The notes under the pieces are model-generated. The model saw nothing but the letters and a program-made list of their open reading frames with translations. It was not told the DNA's origin and did not search any database. 64,000 bases of DNA, from assembly GCF_029265375.1 (NCBI RefSeq), contig NZ_JAJUJJ010000006.1, forward strand, positions 54,599 through 118,598, read 5' to 3'. This DNA comes from Nesterenkonia sp. Lineage in GTDB: Bacteria; Actinomycetota; Actinomycetes; Actinomycetales; Micrococcaceae. The number at the start of each line of letters is the position of its first letter. Position 1 is the stretch's first letter. A program made the position numbers and the translations under genes. Below, in pieces: positions 8,351 to 16,905 of this stretch.

Positions 8351-9940
8351 TCAGAGCGGAATATTGCCGTGCTTCTTCGCGGGGCGGGCCTCGCGCTTGT
8401 GGAAGGTGGCACGCAGCGCCTTGGTGATGTGCCAGCGAGTCTCAGCCGGTTCGATGACGGCGTCGATGTAACCCAGCTCGGCAGCCTGGTACGGGTTCAG
8501 CAGCTTCTTCTCATACTCGTCGATCAGTTCGGCGCGCCGGGCTTCGACGTCTCCGCCGTCGGCCTGCACAGCGGCCAGTTCACGGCGGTGCAGGATGTTG
8601 ACCGCGCCCTGGGCCCCCATCACCCCGATCTGCGCGGTGGGCCAGGCCAGGTTCACATCCGCGCCCAGCTTCTTGGAGCCCATCACAATATAGGCGCCGC
8701 CGAATGCCTTGCGCGTGATCACGGTGATCTTCGGAACAGTGGCCTCGGCATAGGCGTAGAGCAGCTTCGCGCCGCGGCGGATGATGCCGCCCCACTCCTG
8801 GTCCGTGCCGGGGAGGAAGCCCGGGACGTCCACCAGGGTGAGGATCGGAATGTTGAACGCATCGCAGAACCGCACGAACCGGGCGGCCTTCTCACTGGCG
8901 GCGATGTCCAGGGTGCCGGCGAACTGGCTGGGCTGGTTGGCCACCACACCGACCGAGCGTCCCTCCACGCGCGCGAAGCCGATGATGATATTCGGCGCAT
9001 ACAGGGCCTGCAGCTGCAGGAAATAGCCGTCGTCGACCAGCTGCTCGATCAGCGTGGTCATGTCATAGGGGGCCGAGGCCGCATCGGGAACCAGCTCGTT
9101 GAGCGCCTCATCCTCGGCCTCAATCTTGGCCCGCGGCTCAGCCGGCTCCACCGGGGCCTCCGCCAGGTTGTTCAGCGGCAGGAATTCCAGCAGCTCCTTG
9201 GCGAACTCAATGGCGTCCTCCTCATCGGAGGCCATATAGGAGGCCGTGCCGGTGGTGGTGGAATGGGACCGCGCACCGCCGAGGGACTCCATGTCCACGT
9301 CCTCGCCGGTGACCGACTTGATCACATCAGGACCGGTGATGAACATGTGGGAGGTCTTGTCCACCATGATCACGAAGTCCGTCAGCGCCGGGGAGTAGGC
9401 CGCACCGCCGGCTGAGGGTCCCATGATCAGCGTGATCTGCGGGACCACGCCGGAGGAGTGGACGTTGTTGCGGAAGATATCGGCGAACATCGCCAGCGAG
9501 GCCACGCCCTCCTGGATGCGGGCACCGCCGCCGTCGTTGATCCCGATCACCGGGCACCCGTTGCGCGCGGCGAACTCCTGGACCTTGACGATCTTCTCCC
9601 CGTTGACTGCCGAGAGCGAGCCGCCGAAGACGGTGAAGTCCTGGGCGTAGACAGCCACCAGGCGGCCGTCCACGGTGCCGTAGCCGGAGACCAGGCCGTC
9701 GCCCACCAGCTTCTTCTTCTCCATGCCGAAGGCGTGGGTGCGGTGGACCGCCAGAGCGTCGAACTCCACGAAGGAGTCCTCATCCAGCAGCATCTCGATG
9801 CGCTCGCGGGCGGTGTGCTTGCCCCGGTTGTGCTGCTTGGCGATCGCCTCCTGGCCCGCCGGGGCCAGGGTCTGGTCGCGACGCTGCCGGAAGTCGGCGA
9901 TCTTGCCCGCAGTGGTGTGCAGATCCGGTGTGTCTGTCAT
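8351..9940 (-). CDS. accD: Acyl-CoA carboxylase carboxyltransferase (beta) subunit
   Basis: A 529-residue carboxyltransferase of the propionyl-CoA carboxylase beta/AccD5 type. The two crotonase-like halves are clear. The N-half has [37 protein letters not shown] and [17 protein letters not shown]; the C-half has [28 protein letters not shown] and [18 protein letters not shown]. The two glycine-rich oxyanion segments are intact. It transfers CO2 from carboxybiotin to an acyl-CoA. GGAAG precedes the ATG. First gene of the minus-strand operon accD-accE-maf-accA3-M50 protease; its promoter should lie in 9941-10150, facing the divergent SDR gene. Confidence 0.93.
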   Translation of the reverse strand: MTDTPDLHTTAGKIADFRQRRDQTLAPAGQEAIAKQHNRGKHTARERIEMLLDEDSFVEFDALAVHRTHAFGMEKKKLVGDGLVSGYGTVDGRLVAVYAQDFTVFGGSLSAVNGEKIVKVQEFAARNGCPVIGINDGGGARIQEGVASLAMFADIFRNNVHSSGVVPQITLIMGPSAGGAAYSPALTDFVIMVDKTSHMFITGPDVIKSVTGEDVDMESLGGARSHSTTTGTASYMASDEEDAIEFAKELLEFLPLNNLAEAPVEPAEPRAKIEAEDEALNELVPDAASAPYDMTTLIEQLVDDGYFLQLQALYAPNIIIGFARVEGRSVGVVANQPSQFAGTLDIAASEKAARFVRFCDAFNIPILTLVDVPGFLPGTDQEWGGIIRRGAKLLYAYAEATVPKITVITRKAFGGAYIVMGSKKLGADVNLAWPTAQIGVMGAQGAVNILHRRELAAVQADGGDVEARRAELIDEYEKKLLNPYQAAELGYIDAVIEPAETRWHITKALRATFHKREARPAKKHGNIPL

Positions 9941-10146
9941 CCAGTCTTCCTGTGTCGGCGTCGCTGGCCCCTCCTATGGGGCTGGAGGAACTCCACAATC
10001 TTTGCGTCAGTGTAGACGCCGAGGACGGCCGGGCAGTTGTGGAATCTCTACAACGTCAGTGTCCAGTTCTGCGAGGGCCCCCGTCGCGCCCCAGGTCGAT
10101 GCTCCGGAAGTGTGATCCGGACTGCACACAACGGGTTACTCCCCGG

Positions 10147-10152
10147 TAGGGT
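10147..10152 (+). promoter_or_regulatory. -10 box of a leaderless promoter (SDR gene)
   Basis: TAGGGT is followed by 6 nt and then the ATG at 10159. The spacing fits transcription starting at the A of the start codon. Confidence 0.5.
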
Positions 10153-10158
10153 AGGGGC

Positions 10159-11019
10159 ATGGCTGAACAGCGCACAGAGAAGTCCCCCGGCACTGTCCTC
10201 ATCTCCGGCGGCAGCCGCGGCATCGGCCGCGCCGTCGCGGTGGAACTGGCCTCCCGCGGCGCTGATGTGGCGCTGCTGGCCAAAACGGACACCCCGCATC
10301 CGAAGCTGGAGGGAACCGTCCACACAGCCGTGGAGGCGGTGGAGGAGGCCGGCGGCCGCGGACTGGCGGTGGTGGGCGATGTCCGCAGCGACGACGACGT
10401 CGCCCGCGCGGTGGAGCAGACGGTGGAGGCCTTCGGCGGGATCGACGTGGTGATCCACAATGCGTCCGCCATTGATCTTTCGCCGGCCGCTGGACTGGAT
10501 ATGAAGCGCTATGACCTGATGCAGGACATCAATGTGCGCGGCACATTCCTGCTGGGCAAGACCGCCATGCCGCATCTGATCGCCAGCGCCGAGGCCGGCC
10601 GCCGGGCGCAGATGCTCTCCTTCTCGCCGCCGGTGGCCGGCACAGACGGCCGGCTCAACCCGGAATGGCTGGGCAAGCACGTCGGCTACACCCTTTCCAA
10701 GTACGGCATGACGATGGCGACTCTGGGGTTGGGGATGGAGATGGCTGAAGCGGGAGTGCAGGTCAACACCCTGTGGCCGGCCACGCTGATCGACACCGCG
10801 GCCATCCGGGCTCTTCCCGGCGGACAGAAGATGGCCCAGGCGGCCCGCAGCCCGCAGATCATGGCCGATGCTGTCGCCGCGCTGGTGACTGGGACGGTCA
10901 GCGTGGAGACCTGCACCAGCCTCACTGATGAGCAGGTGCTGGCCGCCGCTGGCGTCGAGGACCTCTCCGGCTACGCCGTCACCCCCGGTGTGGAGCCTCT
11001 GGCGGATATCTTCCTCTGA
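10159..11019 (+). CDS. Short-chain dehydrogenase/reductase (HSDL2-like)
   Basis: A 286-residue SDR. The nucleotide-binding motif is GGSRGIGR near residue 19, the NAG motif is replaced by HNASAI, and the catalytic Tyr-Lys pair is in YTLSKYG, with a Ser in MLSFSPP before it. The long insert after the catalytic Ser (PVAGTDGRLNPEWLGKHVG) and the segment CTSLTDEQVLAAAGVEDLSGY are typical of the human HSDL2/bacterial homologues, whose substrates are uncertain but probably fatty-acid related. Its neighbours, carboxylase and biotin ligase genes, agree with a lipid role. It appears leaderless. Confidence 0.85.
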   Translation: MAEQRTEKSPGTVLISGGSRGIGRAVAVELASRGADVALLAKTDTPHPKLEGTVHTAVEAVEEAGGRGLAVVGDVRSDDDVARAVEQTVEAFGGIDVVIHNASAIDLSPAAGLDMKRYDLMQDINVRGTFLLGKTAMPHLIASAEAGRRAQMLSFSPPVAGTDGRLNPEWLGKHVGYTLSKYGMTMATLGLGMEMAEAGVQVNTLWPATLIDTAAIRALPGGQKMAQAARSPQIMADAVAALVTGTVSVETCTSLTDEQVLAAAGVEDLSGYAVTPGVEPLADIFL

Positions 11020-11048
11020 GCCTGCGGCCCGTGCACGAGCCGTGAATG

Positions 11049-11054
11049 TAGCGT
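11049..11054 (+). promoter_or_regulatory. -10 box of a leaderless promoter (biotin ligase gene)
   Basis: TAGCGT, 6 nt before the ATG at 11061; no Shine-Dalgarno is present. Confidence 0.45.
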
Positions 11055-11060
11055 GAGTCC

Positions 11061-12020
11061 ATGAACGCCCCCACGCCCCGACTGGACGCCGAGGTGCTCC
11101 GACACCGGCTGGTCGATACCGAAGCACTGGCGCGCCTGGAGGTGGTGCAGAGCACCGCATCCACCAATGCGGATCTGCTGCAGCAGGCTGAGGACCGCGG
11201 CTTCGCCGAGGCCTGGCCGCAGATCAGTGTGCTCACCGCGGAGGAGCAGACCGGCGGGAAGGGTCGGCTGGGCCGGTCCTGGAGCTCACCGCCGGGCACC
11301 TCACTGTCCACCTCGTTGGTGCTGCAGCCCCGCCTGCCCTCCGGCCAGCGGGCCTGGCTGCCGCTGCTGACCGGACTGGCGCTGGTGCGCGCCCTGAGCC
11401 GCAGGGGAATCGCCGCGGAGCTGAAATGGCCCAATGATGTCTGCGTCTCCGGGCGAAAAGTCGCCGGGATTCTGGCGGCCGTGCCCCCGCTGCATCCGCA
11501 GTGCCTGATCATCGGGTGCGGCATCAATGTGCTGCAGACCCGGGAGCAGCTGCCCACCCCGGAGGCCACCTCCGTTCTGCTGCAGATCCAGCAGACCGAT
11601 GCCGCGGCGGAACGGCCCCAGGCCGCTGACGCTCCGGATCCCGACGCCGCGGTACTGGGCAGTACTGAAGCGGCGGGTCTGCGCACTGCGCTGCTGGGCG
11701 ACTGGCTCCAGGAGGTCGCCGCACTGCTGCAGCGGGCCGAGGACGCCGGCGGCGTGGACCCGCTGCGCGATGAGGCGGTCGCGGCGCTGGGCACCATCGG
11801 CCGACAGGTGCGGCTCGAGCTGCCCGACGGCACCGCGGTCCGCGGCCGGGCCAGCGGATTGGAGACCGACGGATCCCTGCAGCTGGAGGTCACTGCCCGG
11901 CGTCGCCATGTTCTCGGCCCCGAGGACGGAGGCGGACCCGAAAGCCTCTGGGAGCCGGTGGAGGCCCACCGCCGCAGCTTCTCCGCAGGCGACGTCGTGC
12001 ACCTGCGCCCGGCCGGGTAG
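11061..12020 (+). CDS. birA: Biotin--[acetyl-CoA carboxylase] ligase
   Basis: A 319-residue class I biotin protein ligase without an N-terminal DNA-binding domain, so it should be an enzyme only. Family motifs are EEQTGGKGRLGRSW (biotin/AMP-binding loop), SPPGTSLSTSLVL, LKWPNDV and KVAGIL, then the C-terminal SH3-like domain around LGTIGRQVRLELPDG. It activates biotin with ATP and attaches it to the lysine of the carrier domain encoded at 5592-7373. An extra Ala/Asp/Pro-rich insertion sits around residues 170-205. Not in an operon with the carboxylase; it has its own leaderless-type promoter. Confidence 0.9.
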   Translation: MNAPTPRLDAEVLRHRLVDTEALARLEVVQSTASTNADLLQQAEDRGFAEAWPQISVLTAEEQTGGKGRLGRSWSSPPGTSLSTSLVLQPRLPSGQRAWLPLLTGLALVRALSRRGIAAELKWPNDVCVSGRKVAGILAAVPPLHPQCLIIGCGINVLQTREQLPTPEATSVLLQIQQTDAAAERPQAADAPDPDAAVLGSTEAAGLRTALLGDWLQEVAALLQRAEDAGGVDPLRDEAVAALGTIGRQVRLELPDGTAVRGRASGLETDGSLQLEVTARRRHVLGPEDGGGPESLWEPVEAHRRSFSAGDVVHLRPAG

Positions 12021-12071
12021 ACGGTCAGTAGACTGGAGGGCCGGAGCCCGAGTCAGGAGGTGTGGCGGCAT

Positions 12072-12668
12072 ATGCTGCTGAAGCTGGTGGACGGCGAACA
12101 GGTGGTGGTTCGCACCCGCGCCCACCCCCGGGCGCTGATACCCGCCGTGGTGAACCTGTTGGTGACCATGGCCCTGATGAGCTTTCTGCTCGGCTACGTC
12201 TCCCGTGACACCCAGCCGGAGTTCATCCAGCACTACAGCCACATCTTCGTCTTCCTCATCTGGGCGGCCGGGCTGCTCAGCCTCGCCTTCGGCACCGTCA
12301 AACCGGTGATGACCTGGATGAACCGCTACACATACCTCACCACTGAGCGGATTGTGCAGAAGAACCTGGTGGGGGCTGCCCAGGCCACAGTGATCCCGCT
12401 GGCGCTGGTCGCCCAGACCGAGGTGAAGCAGAGCCGCATGCAGGAACTTGCCGGAGCCGGCGATGTGGCAGTGGTGCACGGGGCCTTCGGGCAGCACCAG
12501 CGCACCCGGCTTCGCGATATGCCCGACGCCGAACAGTTCAACACGCTGCTCGCCCAGGAGCTCTCCGCCTACCGTGCCCGAGCCCAGGCGCGGCGAGCCC
12601 AGCACCCTGCCCCGCATGACATAGCCCGCGGCGATGTGCACGGCGCCAGCTTCGGAGGCGGACTGTGA
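12072..12668 (+). CDS. PH-domain membrane protein
   Basis: A 198-residue protein with two membrane segments, about residues 22-44 and 58-78, followed by a bacterial pleckstrin-homology-type (bPH2) domain that begins NRYTYLTTERIVQKN and continues through a region ending in DAEQFNTLLAQEL. The tail is Arg/Ala/His-rich and probably disordered. AGGAGG at 12055-12060 is 11 nt before ATG 12072; a GTG at 12060 overlaps the ribosome site and is less likely. The stop overlaps the start of the adenylate cyclase gene (GTGA), so the two are translationally coupled. A membrane partner or sensor for the cyclase is a reasonable inference; no direct evidence. Confidence 0.75.
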   Translation: MLLKLVDGEQVVVRTRAHPRALIPAVVNLLVTMALMSFLLGYVSRDTQPEFIQHYSHIFVFLIWAAGLLSLAFGTVKPVMTWMNRYTYLTTERIVQKNLVGAAQATVIPLALVAQTEVKQSRMQELAGAGDVAVVHGAFGQHQRTRLRDMPDAEQFNTLLAQELSAYRARAQARRAQHPAPHDIARGDVHGASFGGGL

Positions 12669-14026
12669 CCGCCGAGGAGGATGCCGGGCGAAAAGCATGG
12701 GAGCGCGCCCGCAGACGCGGCTTCGGGGCTACCGACTATATGGCCGACGAAACCTCCGAAGTGCCCAGGCCCGGGGCTCCGCAGCGCGACTACACCGATG
12801 AGGAACTCGCTGAGGCCCGGGCAGACTGGTCAGACTTCCCCACGGCGAAATCGACGACGCCGGCCTCCTCCACCCCATCCCCCACGGACCGCGGGTTCGC
12901 GCCCGTGCCGGAGGACGGCGCACCCACCGCTGAGCGCGACCCGGCCACCGCGGCCATCCCGGTTCCCGGTCAGCAGGAGCGCGATTGGCACCGCCATATC
13001 CGCGAGCTCGAGCATCGGCTGCTGGGGGCCGAACGGACCCTGACCTACCGCGAGATGGCTGCCCGAATGGGGGTCTCCACCCACGCGGCACGCAAACTCT
13101 GGCGGGCACTGGGGTTCCCCAACCTCGACGACGACGTCACCGCCTTCACCGAGGCCGACGCCGAGGCGCTGGCGCAGATGGTCCAGCTGGTCCGTGAGGG
13201 CCACCTGAACCAGGAGACCGCCATCTCACTGACCCGGTCGGTGGGGCAGATGACCGACCGCATGGTGGTCTGGCAGATCGAGGCCCTGGTGGAGGACAAG
13301 ATCGCCAATGAACGGCTCACCGACGCCCAGGCGCGCAGTCAGGTGGTGGAGGCTCTGCCCCGGCTGGTGGAGCCGCTGCAGCAGCTGATGGGCTACGCCT
13401 GGAGGCGCCAACTCTCGGCCGCCCTGCAGCGGCTGACCGTGCGCGTCGAGTCCGGGCTGGCCTCGGTCTCCCGGGGCCGCGACGGCTCAGAAGCTGATTC
13501 GCCGCTGCCGCTGGCCCGGGCCGTCGGATTCGCCGACCTGGTCTCCTACACCTCACTATCGCGGCAGATGAGCGAACGCACCCTGGCCCAGATGGTTCAG
13601 CGGTTCGAATCCAAATGCGCCGAGATCATCAGCATCGGCGGGGGCCGACTGGTCAAGACCGTGGGCGATGAGGTGCTCTACAACGCGGAGACACCCGAGG
13701 CCGGGGCCGAGATCGCCCTGGCCCTGGCCGAGGCGATCGCTGCCGACGATGTGCTGCCCGAGGCGCGGGTCTCCGTGGTGTGGGGGCGGGTGCTCTCCCG
13801 CATGGGCGATATCTACGGACCCACAGTGAACCTGGCGGCCCGGCTGACCTCTTTGGCCGATCCCGGGACCATTCTGGTGGATGCAGCCACCGCCGAAGCG
13901 CTGGAGAGCAGCGACGACTATCTGCTGGTGCCGCAGCCGCCCCGGCTGGTCCGCGGGTTCGGGGAGATCGCCCCGCATATGCTCCTGCGCGCCAGCGGCA
14001 CAGGTATCATGCTTGATCCTGCTTAA
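12665..14026 (+). CDS. Class III adenylate cyclase with Rv1264-like regulatory domain
   Basis: A 453-residue soluble protein. Residues 1-105 are polar and low-complexity. A helical regulatory domain, about 110-265, starts TYREMAARMGVSTHAARKLWRALG and resembles the autoinhibitory, pH-sensing part of mycobacterial Rv1264. The C-terminal catalytic domain keeps every key residue: metal Asp D291 and D335, adenine-specifying K331 and D382, transition-state N389 and R393. It should make cAMP from ATP as a homodimer. GTG at 12665 overlaps the PH-protein stop. A PP2C phosphatase follows after a repeat-containing gap. The long disordered N-terminus is an addition relative to Rv1264. Confidence 0.88.
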   Translation: MTAEEDAGRKAWERARRRGFGATDYMADETSEVPRPGAPQRDYTDEELAEARADWSDFPTAKSTTPASSTPSPTDRGFAPVPEDGAPTAERDPATAAIPVPGQQERDWHRHIRELEHRLLGAERTLTYREMAARMGVSTHAARKLWRALGFPNLDDDVTAFTEADAEALAQMVQLVREGHLNQETAISLTRSVGQMTDRMVVWQIEALVEDKIANERLTDAQARSQVVEALPRLVEPLQQLMGYAWRRQLSAALQRLTVRVESGLASVSRGRDGSEADSPLPLARAVGFADLVSYTSLSRQMSERTLAQMVQRFESKCAEIISIGGGRLVKTVGDEVLYNAETPEAGAEIALALAEAIAADDVLPEARVSVVWGRVLSRMGDIYGPTVNLAARLTSLADPGTILVDAATAEALESSDDYLLVPQPPRLVRGFGEIAPHMLLRASGTGIMLDPA

Positions 14027-14032
14027 GCTGTG
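13997..14032 (+). repeat. Direct repeat, copy 1 (3' end of the cyclase gene)
   Basis: A 36-bp stretch covering the last codons and stop of the cyclase gene. It recurs at 14097-14132 with 31 of 36 bases identical, offset by exactly 100 bp. Confidence 0.8.
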
Positions 14033-14058
14033 CCGCGCAGTGAGTGAGTGAGCAGGGC

Positions 14059-14083
14059 CCCCGCCCGGCTCCGGCGGGTGGGG
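14059..14083. terminator. GC-rich hairpin between the two direct repeats
   Basis: CCCCGCCCG and CGGGTGGGG form a 9-bp stem (one G-U) around a 7-nt loop. No T-tract follows, so a terminator role is possible but not shown. Confidence 0.4.
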
Positions 14084-14096
14084 CGGCGAGCGAACG

Positions 14097-14132
14097 GGCA
14101 CAGGCATCATGCTTGACCCTGCATGGGCTGTG
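14097..14132 (+). repeat. Direct repeat, copy 2
   Basis: Second copy of the cyclase tail sequence, ending just before the phosphatase promoter region. It is non-coding now but still reads as cyclase-like codons (GTGIMLDPAWAV then stop), suggesting duplication of the gene end. Confidence 0.8.
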
Positions 14133-14153
14133 TGACAGCTTGAGCACAATACG

Positions 14154-14197
14154 GTCACGAATCTGTCGCGCTTTCGTGACAAGATGGTCACGTGACC
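14154..14197. promoter_or_regulatory. TCACG inverted repeats at the phosphatase promoter
   Basis: GTCACGAA (14154-14161) and TTCGTGAC (14173-14180) are exact inverted repeats. A 12-bp perfect palindrome, GGTCACGTGACC (14186-14197), spans the GTG start at 14192. CAAGAT at 14180-14185 sits 6 nt before the GTG and could be a leaderless -10. The three TCACG half-site groups look like an operator overlapping the promoter. Confidence 0.45.
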
Positions 14198-14959
14198 TCC
14201 AGCGCAGACAGTCCCAACACACCGGAAGAGCCTTATGCCGATTACGGCTACGGCTCCCACGTGGGCCTGCGCCGCGAGCTCAATGAGGACTCCTACGTGG
14301 TCACCGACACGCTCTTCGCCGTCGCGGACGGAATGGGCGGGCACGAAGCCGGGGAAGTCGCCTCCTCGCTGGCGGTGCAGGCCCTGGCCGAAGGGTGGGA
14401 GAGCGCCGGCGGCCAGGTCGGCCGGGCGCAGATCCAGAACTTCCTGGACGAGGCCGACGCGCGCATTCGGCGGGCCACCAACTCCAAGGCCGGCACCACG
14501 CTCACCGGCGCCTGCGTGGTCCGCGCCGACGCCGGCTCAGAGAGTTGCGTCCAGTGGCAGTGGCTGGTGTTCAACGTCGGCGACTCCCGCACCTATCTGC
14601 TCAACGACGGTGCCCTGATCCGACTCACCCGGGACCACTCCCAGGTCCAGGAGCTGGTCGACTCCGGGATGATCACCGCCGATGAGATGCACAGCCACCC
14701 CCACCGCAATGTGATCACCCGCGCCCTGGGCGCCGGAGATATGTGGGAGGCCGACTTCACCACCGCCACAGTCTCGCCCGGGCAGCGGCTGCTGGTCTGC
14801 TCCGACGGGCTCACCGGAGAGCTCACCGATGAGCAGATCGCCCAGATCCTCAATGCCGGGCGCAACGCACAGGAGACCGTGGACTGGCTGATCCACCAGG
14901 CGCTTCGCCACGGAGGCCGGGACAATGTGACGGTGATCCTGGTGGACGTCCGCGACTGA
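14192..14959 (+). CDS. PP2C-family serine/threonine protein phosphatase
   Basis: A 255-residue phosphatase catalytic domain with no membrane segment. Metal-binding motifs are in order: RRELNEDSYV (residues 28-36), VADGMGGHEAGEVAS (44-58), a central FNVGDSRTYLL, VCSDGLTGELTDEQI, and GGRDNVTVILVDV at the C-terminus. It removes phosphate from Ser/Thr residues of proteins phosphorylated by Hanks-type kinases. Unlike mycobacterial PstP it lacks a transmembrane and extracellular part. No kinase gene is present in the window. It lies next to a cAMP-producing gene, and the start region carries palindromes that may regulate it. Confidence 0.9.
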   Translation: MTSSADSPNTPEEPYADYGYGSHVGLRRELNEDSYVVTDTLFAVADGMGGHEAGEVASSLAVQALAEGWESAGGQVGRAQIQNFLDEADARIRRATNSKAGTTLTGACVVRADAGSESCVQWQWLVFNVGDSRTYLLNDGALIRLTRDHSQVQELVDSGMITADEMHSHPHRNVITRALGAGDMWEADFTTATVSPGQRLLVCSDGLTGELTDEQIAQILNAGRNAQETVDWLIHQALRHGGRDNVTVILVDVRD

Positions 14960-15041
14960 ACCGACTTGGCCGGGCGCGGGGGTGTCCGCGGCCGATAGGA
15001 TGACGTTCCGAGAACATTCCGCCGATCCCCGAGGGAGCTGC

Positions 15042-15338
15042 ATGTCTGAGATCTCGCGCGCCGACGTCGAGCATCTTGCCACACTCGCCCATATCACCTT
15101 CACCGACGCCGAGCTGGAGAAGATGACCGGAGAGCTCGGCGTGATCGTCGACTCCGTGAAGAAGGTCCAGCAGGCCGCCGGCGACGACGTCCCGGCCACA
15201 TCCCACCCGATGCCGCTGACCAATGTGTTCCGCGAGGACAAGGTCGGCCACGTCTTCACCGCCCAGCAGGCGCTGGCCAACGCGCCCGAGGCCGAGGACG
15301 GCCGCTTCAAGGTTCCGGCCATCTTGGATGAGGAGTAG
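15042..15338 (+). CDS. gatC: Asp-tRNA(Asn)/Glu-tRNA(Gln) amidotransferase subunit C
   Basis: 98 residues with the GatC pattern: [24 protein letters not shown] at the N-terminus and [14 protein letters not shown] in the middle. GatC holds the GatA-GatB complex together. GAGGGAG lies five bases upstream of the ATG at 15042. First gene of gatCAB, with gatA four bases after its stop. Confidence 0.92.
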   Translation: MSEISRADVEHLATLAHITFTDAELEKMTGELGVIVDSVKKVQQAAGDDVPATSHPMPLTNVFREDKVGHVFTAQQALANAPEAEDGRFKVPAILDEE

Positions 15339-15342
15339 CCCG

Positions 15343-16905
15343 ATGACGACCACACCTACCGAAGCCGGCGGCGACGCTGCGCTGATCAGGCTCACCGCCG
15401 CCGAGATGGCGGCGAAGCTGCAGGCCGGCGAGATCACCTCTGTGCAGCTGACCCAGGCCCACCTGGACCGCATCGCCGCAGTGGACGGCAGGCTCAACGC
15501 CTTCCTGCACGTCAACACCGAGGAGGCTCTGGCGGTGGCCGCGGAGGTGGACGCCATCCGCTCCGCCGGCGGCGCCGAGGCCGAGGCGCTGCACCCGCTG
15601 GCCGGAGTGCCGATCGCGATCAAGGACCTCATCGTCACCACAGGCCAGCCCACCACCGCCGGGTCCAAGATGCTGCACGGCTGGATGAGCCCCTATGACG
15701 CGACGGTGGTGGAGAAGATCCGCGCCGCCCGGCTGCCCATCCTGGGCAAGACGAATCTGGACGAGTTCGCCATGGGATCCTCCACCGAGCACTCGGCCTA
15801 CGGCCCCACCCGCAATCCCTGGGACACCGACCGCATCCCCGGCGGCTCCGGCGGCGGCTCAGCGGCCGCCGTCGCCGCGTTCGAAGCGCCCCTGGCCCTG
15901 GGCACCGACACCGGGGGATCCATCCGCCAGCCCGGAGCAGTCACCGGAACAGTGGGGACCAAGCCCACCTACGGCGGGGTCTCCCGCTACGGGGCTATCG
16001 CTATGGCCAGCTCGCTGGACCAGATCGGCCCGGTGGCCCGCACCGTGCCCGACGCCGCCATGCTGCACGAGCTCATCGCCGGCCACGACCCCAAGGACTC
16101 CACCTCTCTGCCGGACACCCACTACCCCGGCGGATCGGTGCCGAACTTCGCCGAGGCCGCAGGTGAGCACAGTGTGTCCGGGCTGCGCATCGGCGTGATC
16201 TCCCAGCTGCGCGGTGAGGGCTATCAGGACGGGGTGCTGGCCCGGTTCGAAGAATCGCTGCAGGCCCTGCGCGCGGCAGGAGCAGAGATCGTGGAGGTCG
16301 ACTGCCCCAGCTTCGACTACGCATTGGGGGCCTACTACCTGATCATGCCGTCGGAGGCCTCCTCCAACCTGGCCCGCTACGACGGCGTGCGCTACGGCAC
16401 CCGGGTGCTGCCCGAGGACGGCCCGCTGACCATCGAACGGGTCATGGGCGCCACCCGCGCAGCCGGCTTCGGCGATGAGGTCAAGCGCCGCATCATGCTG
16501 GGCACCTACGCGCTCTCGGCCGGCTACTACGACGCCTACTACGGCTCGGCCCAGAAGATCCGCACCCTGATCCAGCGGGACTTCGCCGCCGCCTTCTCCG
16601 CCGCCGATGTGCTGATCTCCCCGACGGCGCCGACCGTGGCGTTCCCGCTGGGGGAGAAGCTCGACGACCCGCTGGCGATGTACCTCAATGACATCGCCAC
16701 CATTCCCGCCAACCTGGCCGGGGTCCCCGGCATCTCGGTGCCCGGCGGGCTCTCCGAGGGGCTGCCGGTGGGCATCCAGTTCCTGGCTCCTGCCACCGAA
16801 GACGCGCGGGTCTACCGGGCCGCCGGAGCACTGGAGCATCTGCTGCAGGCGGAGTCCCAGCCCCTGTGGGCGCAGGTCCCCGACCTTGAGGAGGTCTCGA
16901 AGTGA
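15343..16905 (+). CDS. gatA: Asp-tRNA(Asn)/Glu-tRNA(Gln) amidotransferase subunit A
   Basis: A 520-residue amidase-signature enzyme. The Ser-cisSer-Lys triad is visible: K in [20 protein letters not shown], the glycine/serine stretch [16 protein letters not shown], and the nucleophilic Ser in [10 protein letters not shown]. It releases ammonia from glutamine and passes it to GatB for amidation of mischarged Glu-tRNA(Gln) or Asp-tRNA(Asn). The ATG at 15343 follows GAGGAG. Its stop overlaps the gatB start. Length is normal for the family. Confidence 0.95.
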   Translation: MTTTPTEAGGDAALIRLTAAEMAAKLQAGEITSVQLTQAHLDRIAAVDGRLNAFLHVNTEEALAVAAEVDAIRSAGGAEAEALHPLAGVPIAIKDLIVTTGQPTTAGSKMLHGWMSPYDATVVEKIRAARLPILGKTNLDEFAMGSSTEHSAYGPTRNPWDTDRIPGGSGGGSAAAVAAFEAPLALGTDTGGSIRQPGAVTGTVGTKPTYGGVSRYGAIAMASSLDQIGPVARTVPDAAMLHELIAGHDPKDSTSLPDTHYPGGSVPNFAEAAGEHSVSGLRIGVISQLRGEGYQDGVLARFEESLQALRAAGAEIVEVDCPSFDYALGAYYLIMPSEASSNLARYDGVRYGTRVLPEDGPLTIERVMGATRAAGFGDEVKRRIMLGTYALSAGYYDAYYGSAQKIRTLIQRDFAAAFSAADVLISPTAPTVAFPLGEKLDDPLAMYLNDIATIPANLAGVPGISVPGGLSEGLPVGIQFLAPATEDARVYRAAGALEHLLQAESQPLWAQVPDLEEVSK

